Below, in pieces: positions 23,669-35,336 of a stretch of DNA of 64,000 nucleotides (position 1 is the first letter of the stretch; every line of letters begins with the position of its first letter). Origin of the DNA: Clusia tigrina (taxonomy: Eukaryota; Arthropoda; Insecta; Diptera; Clusiidae); contig CAKKTE020000437.1 in the NCBI GenBank assembly GCA_920105625.2, positions 310,001 to 374,000 on the forward strand, given 5' to 3'. The translations under genes were made by a program, and so were the position numbers. Under the pieces are notes generated by a model. It made no database searches and was not told the DNA's origin. It saw nothing but the letters and a program-made list of their open reading frames with translations.

Positions 23669-26600
23669 ACCGTATATAAGTTAGAACTATTTGAAGTTTT
23701 ATCAGTGTTTGATTTGGGACTCAAGGGTAGCATAGCTATGAGCGATAGCTTAAATTGACTAGAGGCTCGAGTACTTTATTGTTACAAAGTTTCAAGGTTT
23801 TATGACGCTCCAGTAAATAGTTACAAGCATTTGCATGTTGCAAACTTTGATAGATGTAGGATGTACCATATAGCAGTTGGGGCCATTTGAAGTTTTATCA
23901 GTGTTTGATTTAGGACTCAAGGGTAGCATAGCTTTGAGCGATAGCTTAAATTGACAAGAGGCTCGAGTACTTTATTGTTACAAAATTTCAAAGTTTTATG
24001 ACGCTTCAGTAAAAAGTTACAAGCATTTGTATGTTGCAATCTTTGATAGGTGTAGGACGTACCGTATAGAAGTTAGGGCCATTGGAAGTTTTTGCAGTGT
24101 TTGATTTGGGACTCAAGGGTAGCATAGTTTTGAGCGATAGCTTAAATTGACAAGAGGCTCGAGTACTTTATTGTTACAAAATTTCAAGGTTTTATGGCGC
24201 TTCAGTAAAAAGTTACAAGCATTTGTATGTTGCAAACTTTGATAGGTATAGGACGTACCGTATATAAGTTAGGGCCATTTGAAGTTTTATCAGTGTTTGC
24301 TTTGGGATTCAAGGGTAGCATAGCTTTGAGCGATAGCTTAAATTGACAAGAGGCACTTTATTGTTACAAAATTTCAAGGTTTTATGACGCTTCAGTAAAA
24401 AGTTACAAACATTTGTATGTTGCAAACTTTGATAGGTATAGGACATACCGTATAGCAGTTAGGGCCATTTGAAGTTTTATCAGTGTTTGATTTGGGACTC
24501 AAGGGTAGCATAGCTTTCAGCGATAGCTTAAATTGACAAGAGGCTCGAGTACTTTATTGTTACAAACTTTCAAGGTTTTATGACGCTCCAGTAAAAAGTT
24601 ACAAGCATTTGTATGTTGCAATCTTTGATAGGTGTAGGACGTACCGTATAGAAATTAGGGCCATTTGAAGTTTTATCAGTGTTTGATTTGGGACTCAAGG
24701 GAAGCATATCTTTGAGCGATAGCTTAAATTGACAAGAGGGTCGAGTACTTTTTTGCTACAAAATTTCGAGGTTTTATGACGCTCCAGTAAAAAGTTACAA
24801 GCATTTGAATGTTGCAAACTTTGATAGGTATAGGATGCACTGTGTAGAAGTTAGGGCCATTTGAAGTTTTATTAGTGTTTGATTTGGGACTCAAGGGTAG
24901 CATAGCTTTGAGCGATAGCTTAAATTGACAAGAGGCTCGAGTACTTTATTGTTACAAAATTTCAAGGTTTTATGACGCTCCAGTAAAAAGTTATAAGCAT
25001 TTGTATGTGGCAATCTTTGATAGGTGTAGGACGTACCGTATAGAAGTTAGGGCCATTTGAAGATTTATCAGTGTTTGATTTGTGACTCAAGGGTAGCATA
25101 GCTTTGAGCGATAGCTTAAATTGACAAGAGGCTCGAGTACTTTATTGTTACAAAATTTCAAGGTTTTACGGCGCTTCAGTAAAAAGTTACAAGCATTTGT
25201 ATGTTGCAAACTTTGATAGGTATAGGACGTACCGTATATAAGTTAGGGCCATTTGAAGTTTTATCAGTGTTTGCTTTGGGATTCAAGGGTAGCATAGCTT
25301 TGAGCGATAGCTTAAATTGACAAGAGGCTCAAGTACTTTATTGTTACAAAATTTCAAGGTTTTATGACGCTTCAGTAAAAAGTTACAAGCATTTGTATGT
25401 TGCAAACTTTGATAGGTATAGGACATACCGTATAGCAGTTAGGGCCATTTGAAGTTTTATCAGTGTTTGATTTGGGACTCAAGGGTAGCATAGCTTTCAG
25501 CGATAGCTTAAATTGACAAGAGGCTCGAGTACTTTATTGTTACAAACTTTCAAGGTTTTATGACGCTCCAGTAAAAAGTTACAAGCATTTGTATGTTGCA
25601 ATCTTTGATAGGTGTAAGACGTACCGTATAGAAATTAGGGCCATTTGAAGTTTTATCAGTGTTTGATTTGGGACTCAAGGGAAGCATATCTTTGAGCGAT
25701 AGCCTTAATTGACAAGAGGGTCGAGTACTTTATTGTTACAAAATTTCGAGGTTTTATGACGCTCCAGTAATAAGTTACAAGCATTTGTATGTTGCAAACT
25801 TTGATAGGTATAGGATGCACTGTGTAGAAGTTAGGGACATTTGAAGTTTTATTAGTGTTTGATTTGGGACTCAAGGGTAGCATAGCTTTGAGCGATAGCT
25901 TAAATTGACAAGAGGCTCGAGTACTTTATTGTTACAAAATTTCAAGGTTTTATGACGCTCCAGTAAAAAGTTATAAGCATTTGTATGTGGCAATCTTTGA
26001 TAGGTGTAGGACGTACCGTATAGAAGTTATTGCCATTTGAAGATTTATCAGTGTTTGATTTGTGACTCAAGGGTAGCATAGCTTTGAGCGATAGCTTAAA
26101 TTGACAAGAGGCTCGAGTACATTATTGTTACAAAATTTCAAGGTTTTATGACGCTCCAGTATTGAGCGAAAGCTTAAATTGACAAGAGGATCGAGTACTT
26201 TATTGTTACAAAATTTCGAGGTTTTATGACGCTCCAGTAAAAAGTTACAAGCATTTGTATGTTGCAAACTTTGATAGATGTAGGACGTACCGTATATAAG
26301 TTAGAGCTATTTGAAGTTTTATCAGTGTTTGATTTGGGACTCAAGGGTAGCATAGCTATGAGCGATAGCTTAAATTGACTAGAGGCTCGAGTACTTTATT
26401 GTTACAAAGTTTCAAGGTTTTATGACGCTCCAGTAAATAGTTACAAGCATTTGCATGTTGCAAACTTTGATAGATGTAGGACGTACCATATAGCAGTTGG
26501 GGCCATTTGAAGTTTTATCAGTGTTTGATTTAGGACTCAAGGGTAGCATAGCTTTGAGCGATAGCTTAAATTGACAAGAGGCTCGAGTACTTTATTGTTA

Positions 26601-26876
26601 CAAAATTTCAAAGTTTTATGACACTTCAGTAAAAAGTTACAAGCATTTGTATGTTGCAATCTTTGATAGGTGTAGGACGTACCGTATAGAAGTTAGGGCC
26701 ATTGGAAGTTTTTGCAGTGTTTGATTTGGGACTCAAGGGTAGCATAGTTTTGAGCGATAGCTTAAATTGACAAGAGGCTCGAGTACTTTATTGTTACAAA
26801 ATTTCAAGGTTTTATGGCGCTTCAGTAAAAAGTTACAAGCATTTGTATGTTGCAAACTTTGATAGGTATAGGACGT
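23669..26876. repeat. Block 2 stretch between composites: types E F G H I J R L
   Basis: Monomers run E 23669, F, G, H 24257, I, J, R 24839, L 25035, H 25231, I, J, R 25819, composite 26015, then E 26289, F, G. The H monomer at 24257 has lost tcaagt (gaggcactttatt), giving 190 bp. The monomer at 25035 begins as L and ends in ggcgcttc and ggtataggacgt like G, so it is a register-keeping hybrid that allows the second pass through H I J R. Confidence 0.8.
26015..26288. repeat. 274-bp composite monomer L|D, copy 3
   Basis: The same ccagta|ttgagcg join occurs with attgag starting at 26161, which is 2620 bp after copy 2. That spacing equals 14 monomers minus 118 bp for the composite and minus 6 bp for the gaggcactttatt deletion near 24354. 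It shares gttattgcc with the other two copies. Confidence 0.92.
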
Positions 26877-28437
26877 ACCGTATATAAGTTAGGGCCATTT
26901 GAAGTTTTATCAGTGTTTGCTTTGGGATTCAAGGGTAGCATAGCTTTGAGCGATAGCTTAAATTGACAAGAGGCACTTTATTGTTACAAAATTTCAAGGT
27001 TTTATGACGCTTCAGTAAAAAGTTACAAGCATTTGTATGTTGCAAACTTTGATAGGTATAGGACATACCGTATAGCCGTTAGGGCCATTTGAAGTTTTAT
27101 CAGTGTTTGATTTGGGACTCAAGGGTAGCATAGCTTTCAGCGATAGCTTAAATTGACAAGAGGCTCGAGTACTTGATTGTTACAAACTTTCAAGGTTTTA
27201 TGACGCTCCAGTAAAAAGTTACAAGCATTTGTATGTTACAATCTTTGATAGGTGTAGGACGTACCGTATAGAAGTTAGGGCCATTTGAAGATTTATCAGT
27301 GTTTGATTTGTGACTCAAGGGTAGCATAGCTTTGAGCGATAGCTTAAATTGACAAGAGGCTCGAGTACTTTATTGTTACAAAATTTCAAGGTTTTATGAC
27401 GCTCCAGTAAAAAGTTACAAGCATTTGTATGTTGCTAACTTTGATAGGTATATGATGCACCGTATAGAAGTTAGGGCCATTTGAAGTTTTATCAGTGTGT
27501 GATTTGGGACTCAAGGGAAGCATGGCTTTGAGCGATAGCTTAAATTGACAAGAGAATCGAGTACTTTATTGTTACAAAATTTCGAGGTTTTATGACGCTC
27601 CAGTAAAAAGTTACAAGCATTTGTATGTTGCAAACTTTGATAGATGTAGGACGTACCGTATATAAGTTAGAGCCATTTGAAGTTTTATCAGTGTTTGATT
27701 TGGGACTCGAGGGTAGCATAGCTATGAGCGATAGCTTAAATTGACAAGAGGCTCGAGTACTTTATTGTTACAAAATTTCAAGGTTTTATGACGCTCCAGT
27801 AAAAAGTTACAAGCATTTGCATGTTGCAAACTTTGATAGCTATAGGAGGCACCATATAGAAGTTAGGGCCATTTGAAGTTTTATCATTGTTTGATTTGGG
27901 ACTCAAGGGAAGCATAGCTTTGAGCGAAAGCTTAACTGACAAGAGGATCGAGTACTTTATTGTTACAAAATTTCGAGGTTTTATGACGCTCCAGTAAAAA
28001 GTTACAAGCATTTGTATGTTGCAAACTTTGATAGATGTAGGACGTACTGTATATAAGTTAGAGCTATTTGAAGTTTTATCAGTGTTTGATTTGGGACTCA
28101 AGGGTAGCATAGCTTTGAGCGATAGCTTAAATTGACAAGAGGCTCGAGTACTTTATTGTTACAAAATTTCAAAGTTTTATGACGCTCCAGTAAAAAGTTA
28201 CAAGCATTTGTATGTTGCAATCTTTGATAGGTGTAGGACGTACCGTATAGAAGTTAGGGCCATTGGAAGTTTTTGCTGTGTTTGATTTGGGAGTCAAGGG
28301 TAGCATAGTTTTGAGCGATAGCTTAAATTGACAAGAGGCTCGAGTACTTTATTGTTACAAAATTTCAAGGTTTTATGGCGCTTCAGTAAAAAGTTACAAG
28401 CATTTGTATGTTGCAAACTTTGATAGGTATAGGATGT
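26877..28437. repeat. 1561-bp 8-mer HOR, copy 1
   Basis: Order: H (190 bp, 6-bp deletion gaggcacttt), I, L, M, N, O (195 bp, cttaactgac with one base lost), P/F hybrid, G variant with gctgtg and gggagtc. The total is 8 x 196 - 7 = 1561 bp. Both small deletions recur 1561 bp downstream, which makes this a true tandem duplication of the block and not chance similarity of types. Confidence 0.9.
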
Positions 28438-29998
28438 ACCGTATATAAGTTAGGGCCATTTGAAGTTTTATCAGTGTTTGCTTTGGGATTCAAGGGTAGC
28501 ATAGCTTTGAGCGATAGCTTAAATTGACAAGAGGCACTTTATTGTTACAAAATTTCAAGGTTTTATGACGCTTCAGTAAAAAGTTACAAGCATTTATATG
28601 TTGCAAACTTTGATAGGTATAGAACATACCGTATAGCCGTTAGGGCCATTTGAAGTTTTATCAGTGTTTGATTTGGGACTCAAGGGTAGCATAGCTTTCA
28701 GCGATAGCTTAAATTGACAAGAGGCTCGAGTACTTGATTGTTACAAACTTTCAAGGTTTTATGACGCTCCAGTAAAAAGTTACAAGCATTTGTATGTTGC
28801 AATCTTTGATAGGTGTAGGACGTACCGTATAGAAGTTAGGGCCATTTGAAGATTTATCAGTGTTTGATTTGTGACTCAAGGGTAGCATAGCTTTGAGCGA
28901 TAGCTTAAATTGACAAGAGGCTCGAGTACTTTATTGTTACAAAATTTCAAGGTTTTATGACGCTCCAGTAAAAAGTTACAAGCATTTGTATGTTGCTAAC
29001 TTTGATAGGTATATGATGCACCGTATAGAAGTTAGGGCCATTTGAAGTTTTATCAGTGTGTGATTTGGGACTCAAGGGAAGCATGGCTTTGAGCGATAGC
29101 TTAAATTGACAAGAGAATCGAGTACTTTATTGTTACAAAATTTCGAGGTTTTATGACGCTCCAGTAAAAAGTTACAAGCATTTGTATGTTGCAAACTTTG
29201 ATAGATGTAGGACGTACCGTATATAAGTTAGAGCCATTTGAAGTTTTATCAGTGTTTGATTTGGGACTCGAGGGTAGCATAGCTATGAGCAATAGCTTAA
29301 ATTGACAAGAGGCTCGAGTACTTTATTGTTACAAAATTTCAAGGTTTTATGACGCTCCAGTAAAAAGTTACAAGCATTTGCATGTTGCAAACTTTGATAG
29401 CTATAGGAGGCACCATATAGAAGTTAGGGCCATTTGAAGTTTTATCATTGTTTGATTTGGGACTCAAGGGAAGCATAGCTTTGAGCGAAAGCTTAACTGA
29501 CAAGAGGATCGAGTACTTTATTGTTACAAAATTTCGAGGTTTTATGACGCTCCAGTAAAAAGTTACAAGCATTTGTATGTTGCAAACTTTGATAGATGTA
29601 GGACGTACTGTATATAAGTTAGAGCTATTTGAAGTTTTATCAGTGTTTGATTTGGGACTCAAGGGTAGCATAGCTTTGAGCGATAGCTTAAATTGACAAG
29701 AGGCTCGAGTACTTTATTGTTACAAAATTTCAAAGTTTTATGACGCTCCAGTAAAAAGTTACAAGCATTTGTATGTTGCAATCTTTGATAGGTGTAGGAC
29801 GTACCGTATAGAAGTTAGGGCCATTGGAAGTTTTTGCTGTGTTTGATTTGGGAGTCAAGGGTAGCATAGTTTTGAGCGATAGCTTAAATTGACAAGAGGC
29901 TCGAGTACTTTATTGTTACAAAATTTCAAGGTTTTATGGCGCTTCAGTAAAAAGTTACAAGCATTTGTATGTTGCAAACTTTGATAGGTATAGGACGT
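28438..29998. repeat. 1561-bp 8-mer HOR, copy 2
   Basis: This copy repeats the previous unit with the same two deletions (gaggcacttt near 28534 and cttaactgac near 29495) and the same private variants: gccgttag in type I, acttgattg, tcagtgtgtg in type M, and gctgtg with gggagtc in the last monomer. Only scattered single-base differences are visible, for example gagcaatag near 29288, so the duplication is recent relative to monomer divergence. Confidence 0.9.
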
Positions 29999-32275
29999 AC
30001 CGTATAGAAGTTAGGGCCATTTGAAGTTTTATCAGTGTTTGCTTTGGGATTCAAGGGTAGCATAGCTTTGAGCGATAGCTTCAATTGACAAGAGGCTCAA
30101 GTACTTTATTGTTACAAAATTTCAAGGTTTTATGACGCTTCAGTAAAAAGTTACAAGCATTTGTATGTTGCAAACTTTGATAGGTATAGGACATACCGTA
30201 TAGCAGTTAGGGCCATTTGAAGTTTTATCAGTGTTTGATTTGGGACTCAAGGGTAGCATAGCTTTCAGCGATTGCGTAAATTGACAAGAGGCTCGAGTAC
30301 TTTATTGTTACAAACTTTCAAGGTTTTATGACGCTCCAGTAAAAAGTTACAATCATTTGTATGTTGCAATCTTTGATAGGTGTAGGACGTACCGTATAGA
30401 AATTAGGGCCATTTGAAGTTTTATCAGTGTTTGATTTGGGACTCAAGGGATGCATATCTTTGAGCGATAGCTTAAATTGACAAGAGGGTCGAGTAATTTA
30501 TTGTTACAAAATTTCGAGGTTTTATGACGCTCCAGTAAAAAGTTACAAGCATTTGTATGTTGCAAACTTTGATAGGTATAGGATGCACTGTGTAGAAGTT
30601 GGGGCCATTTGAAGTTTTATCAGTGTTTGATTTGGGACTCAAGGGTAGCATAGCTTTGAGCGATAGCTTAAATTGACAAGAGGCTCGAGTACTTTATTGT
30701 TACAAAATTTCAAGGTTTTATGACGCTCCAGTAAAAAGTTACAAGCATTTGTATGTTGCAATCTTTGATAGGTGTAGGACGTACCGTATAGAAGTTAGGG
30801 CCATTTGAAGATTTATCAGTGTTTGATTTGTGACTCAAGGGTAGCATAGCTTTGAGTGATAGCTTAAATTGACAAGAGGCTCGAGTACTTTATTGTTACA
30901 AAATTTCAAGGTTTTATGACGCTCCAGTAAAAAGTTACAAGCATTTGTATGTTGCAAACTTTGATAGGTATAGGATGCACCATATACAAGTTAGGGCCAT
31001 TTGAAGTTTTATCAGTGTTTGATTTGGGACTCAAGGGAAGCATAGCATTGAGTGAAAGCTTAAATTGACAAGAGGATCGAGTACTTTATTGTTACAAAAT
31101 TTCGAGGTTTTATGACGCTCCAGTAAAAAGTTACAAGCATTTGTATGTGACTTAAGGGAAGCATATCTTTGAGCGATAGCTTAAATTGACAAGAGGGTCG
31201 AGTACTTTATTGTTACAAAATTTCAAGGTTTTATGACGCTCCAGTAAAAAGTTATAAGCATTTGTATGTGGCAATCTGTGATAGGTGTAGGACGTACCGT
31301 ATAGAAGTTAGGGCCATTTGAAGTTTTATCAGTGTGTGATTTGGGACTCAAGGGAAGCATGGCTTTGAGCGATAGCTTAAATTGACAAGAGAATCGAGTA
31401 CTTTATTGTTACAAAATTTCGAGGTTTTATGACGCTCCAGTAAAAAGTTACAAGCATTTGTATGTTGCAAACTTTGATAGATGTAGGACGTACCGTATAT
31501 AAGTTAGAGCCATTTGAAGTTTTATCAGTGTTTGATTTGGGACTCGAGGGTAGCATAGCTATGAGCGATAGCTTAAATTGACAAGAGGCTCGAGTACTTT
31601 ATTGTTACAAAATTTCAAGGTTTTATGACGCTCCAGTAAAAAGTTACAAGCATTTGCATGTTGCAAACTTTGATAGCTATAGGAGGCACCATATAGAAGT
31701 TAGGGCCATTTGAAGTTTTATCATTGTTTGATTTGGGACTCAAGGGAAGCATAGCTTTGAGCGAAAGCTTAAATTGACAAGAGGATCGAGTAGTTTATTG
31801 TTACAAAATTTCGAGGTTTTATGACGCTCCAGTAAAAAGTTACAAGCATTTGTATGTTGCAAACTTTGATAGATGTAGGACGTACTGTATATAAGTTAGA
31901 GCTATTTGAAGTTTTATCAGTGTTTGATTTGGGACTCAAGGGTAGCATAGCTTTGAGCGATAGCTTAAATTGACAAGAGGCTCGAGTACTTTATTGTTAC
32001 AAAATTTCAAAGTTTTATGACGCTCCAGTAAAAAGTTACAAGCATTTGTATGTTGCAATCTTTGAAAGGTGTAGGACGTACCGTATAGAAGTTAGGGCCA
32101 TTGGAAGTTTTTGCTGTGTTTGATTTGGGAGTCAAGGGTAGCATAGTTTTGAGCGATAGCTTAAATTGACAAGAGGCTCGAGTACTTTATTGTTACAAAA
32201 TTTCAAGGTTTTATGGCGCTTCAGTAAAAAGTTACAAGCATTTGTATGTTGCAAACTTTGATAGGTATAGGACGT
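29999..32275. repeat. 2277-bp HOR unit, H-to-H copy 1
   Basis: Order: H, I, J, R, L, composite D|J (30979-31295), M, N, O, P/F hybrid, G variant (gctgtg). Eleven units including the 317-bp composite make 2277 bp. Compared with the 1561-bp unit upstream, it gains J, R and the composite between I and M. Type I here has cagcgattgc, a variant that persists rightward to about 41220. Confidence 0.87.
30979..31295. repeat. 317-bp composite monomer D|J, copy 1
   Basis: A D-like monomer (accatatacaag, gcattgagtgaaag, ggatcgag) runs to gtatgt at position 170 and is joined to gact at position 50 of a second monomer with the type L-like gtgact. That monomer then shows J-like gggaagcatatc and K-like gttataagc and gtggcaatc. 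The join removes 75 bp, and tgt is shared by both partners, suggesting repair at a 3-bp microhomology. Confidence 0.92.
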
Positions 32276-34160
32276 ACCGTATAGAAGTTAGGGCCATTTG
32301 AAGTTTTATCAGTGTTTGCTTTGGGATTCAAGGGTAGCATAGCTTTGAGCGATAGCTTCAATTGACAAGAGGCTCAAGTACTTTATTGTTACAAAATTTC
32401 AAGGTTTTATGACGCTTCAGTAAAAAGTTACAAGCATTTGTATGTTGCAAACTTTGATAGGTATAGGACATACCGTATAGCAGTTAGGGCCATTTGAAGT
32501 TTTATCAGTGTTTGATTTGGGACTCAAGGGTAGCATAGCTTTCAGCGATTGCTTAAATTGACAAGAGGCTCGAGTACTTTATTGTTACAAACTTTCAAGG
32601 TTTTATGACGCTCCAGTAAAAAGTTACAATCATTTGTATGTTGCAATCTTTGATAGGTGTAGGACGTACCGTATAGAAATTAGTGCCATTTGAAGTTTTA
32701 TCAGTGTTTGATTTGGGACTCAAGGGAAGCATATCTTTGAGCGATAGCTTAAATTGACAAGAGGGTCGAGTACTTTATTGTTACAAAATTTCGAGGTTTT
32801 ATGACGCTCCAGTAAAAAGTTACAAGCATTTGTATGTTGCAAACTTTGATAGGTATAGGATGCACTGTGTAGAAGTTGGGGCCATTTGAAGTTTTATCAG
32901 TGTTTGATTTGGGACTCAAGGGTAGCATAGCTTTGAGCGATAGCTTAAATTGACAAGAGGCTCGAGTACTTTATTGTTACAAAATTTCAAGGTTTTATGA
33001 CGCTCCAGTAAAAAGTTACAAGCATTTGTATGTTGCAATCTTTGATAGGTGTAGGACGTACCGTATAGAAGTTAGGGCCATTTGAAGATTTATCAGTGTT
33101 TGATTTGTGACTCAAGGGTAGCATAGCTTTGAGTGATAGCTTAAATTGACAAGAGGCTCGAGTACTTTATTGTTACAAAATTTCAAGGTTTTATGACGCT
33201 CCAGTAAAAAGTTACAAGCATTTGTATGTTGCAAACTTTGATAGGTATAGGATGCACCATATACAAGTTAGGGCCATTTGAAGTTTTATCAGTGTTTGAT
33301 TTGGGACTCAAGGGAAGCATAGCATTGAGTGAAAGCTTAAATTGACAAGAGGATCGAGTACTTTATTGTTACAAAATTTCGAGGTTTTATGACGCTCCAG
33401 TAAAAAGTTACAAGCATTTGTATGTGACTCAAGGGAAGCATATCTTTGAGCGATAGCTTAAATTGACAAGAGGGTCGAGTACTTTATTGTTACAAAATTT
33501 CAAGGTTTTATGACGCTCCAGTAAAAAGTTATAAGCATTTGTATGTGGCAATCTGTGATAGGTGTAGGACGTACCGTACAGAAGTTAGGGCCATTTGAAG
33601 ATTTATCAGTGTTTGATTTGTGACTCAAGGGTAGCATAGCTTTGGGCGATAGCTTAAATTGACAAGAGGCTCGAGTACTTTATTGTTACAAAATTTCAAG
33701 GTTTTATGACGCTCCAGTAAAAAGTTACAAGCATTTGTATGTTGCTAACTTTGATAGGTATATGATGCACCGTATAGAAGTTAGGGCCATTTGAAGTTTT
33801 ATCAGTGTTTGATTTGGGACTCAAGGGAAGCATGGCTTTGAGCGATAGCTTAAATTGAGAAGAGAATCGAGTACTTTATTGTTACAAAATTTCGAGGTTT
33901 TATGACGCTCCAGTAAAAAGTTACAAGCATTTGTATGTTGCAAACTTTGATAGGTGTAGGACGTACCGTATAGAAGTTAGGGCCATTGGAAGTTTTTGCT
34001 GTGTTTGATTTGGGAGTCAAGGGTAGCATAGTTTTGAGCGATAGCTTAAATTGACAAGAGGCTCGAGTACTTTATTGTTACAAAATTTCAAGGTTTTATG
34101 GCGCTTCAGTAAAAAGTTACAAGCATTTGTATGTTGCAAACTTTGATAGGTATAGGACGT
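32276..34160. repeat. HOR unit, H-to-H copy 2 (1885 bp)
   Basis: H, I, J, R, L and composite D|J (33256-33572) match the previous unit at an offset of 2277 bp. Then L, M and a monomer that begins directly as the G variant (33965) follow, so N, O and P/F are missing. The first six units are a close duplicate of 29999-31295. The right part was shortened in register. Confidence 0.85.
33256..33572. repeat. 317-bp composite monomer D|J, copy 2
   Basis: The gtatgt|gact join is identical to the copy 2277 bp upstream, with the same accatatacaag and gagtgaaag variants on the left and gcaatctgtg on the right. One base differs at the join region: ctcaaggg here, cttaaggg in copy 1. Confidence 0.92.
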
Positions 34161-35336
34161 ACCGTATAGAAGTTAGGGCCATTTGAAGTTTTATCAGTGT
34201 TTGCTTTGGGATTCAAGGGTAGCATAGCTTTGAGCGATAGCTTCAATTGACAAGAGGCTCAAGTACTTTATTGTTACAAAATTTCAAGGTTTAATGACGC
34301 TTCAGTAAAAAGTTACAAGCATTTGTATGTTGCAAACTTTGATAGGTATAGGACATACCGTATAGCAGTTAGGGCCATTTGAAGTTTTATCAGTGTTTGA
34401 TTTGGGACCCAAGGGTAGCATAGCTTTCAGTGATTGCTTAAATTGACAAGAGGCTCGAGTACTTTATTGTTACAAACTTTCAAGGTTTTATGACGCTCCA
34501 GTAAAAAGTTACAATCATTTGTATGTTGCAATCTTTGATAGGTGTAGGACGTACCGTATAGAAATTAGGGCCATTTGAAGTTTTATCAGTGTTTGATTTG
34601 GGACTCAAGGGAAGCATATCTTTGAGCGATAGCTTAAATTGACAAGAGAATCGAGTACTTTATTGTTACAAAATTTCGAGGTTTTATGACGCTCCAGTAA
34701 AAAGTTACAAGCATTTGTATGTTGCAAACTTTGATAGATGTAGGACGTACCGTATATAAGTTAGAGCCATTTGAAGTTTTATCAGTGTTTGATTTGGGAC
34801 TCAAGGGTAGCATAGCTTTCAGCGATTGCTTAAATTGACAAGAGGCTCGAGTACTTTATTGTTACAAACTTTCAAGGTTTTATGACGCTCCAGTAAAAAG
34901 TTACAAGCATTTGTATGTTGCTAACTTTGATAGGTATATGATGCACCGTATAGAAGTTAGGGCCATTTGAAGTTTTATCAGTGTTTGATTTGGGACTCAA
35001 GGGAAGCATGGCTTTGAGCGATAGCTTAAATTGACAAGAGAATCGAGTACTTTATTGTTACAAAATTTCGAGGTTTTATGACGCTCCAGTAAAAAGTTAC
35101 AAGCATTTGTATGTTGCAATCTTTGATAGGTGTAGGACGTACCGTATAGAAGATAGGGCCATTGGAAGTTTTTGCTGTGTTTGATTTGGGAGTCAAGGGT
35201 AGCATAGTTTTGAGCGATAGCTTAAATTGACAAGAGGCTCGAGTACTTTATTGTTACAAAATTTCAAGGTTTTATGGCGCTTCAGTAAAAAGTTACAAGC
35301 ATTTGTATGTTGCAAACTTTGATAGGTATAGGACGT
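34161..35336. repeat. HOR unit, H-to-H copy 3 (6-mer, 1176 bp)
   Basis: Order: H, I, J/M hybrid (catatctttg then agaatcgag), N/I hybrid (tataagttagagcc then tttcagcgattgc), M, G variant. It is shorter than its neighbours and lacks the D|J composite, so the interval containing the composite was lost by in-register exchange. The same J/M and N/I hybrids reappear at 38202-38593 and 38986-39377. Confidence 0.83.
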
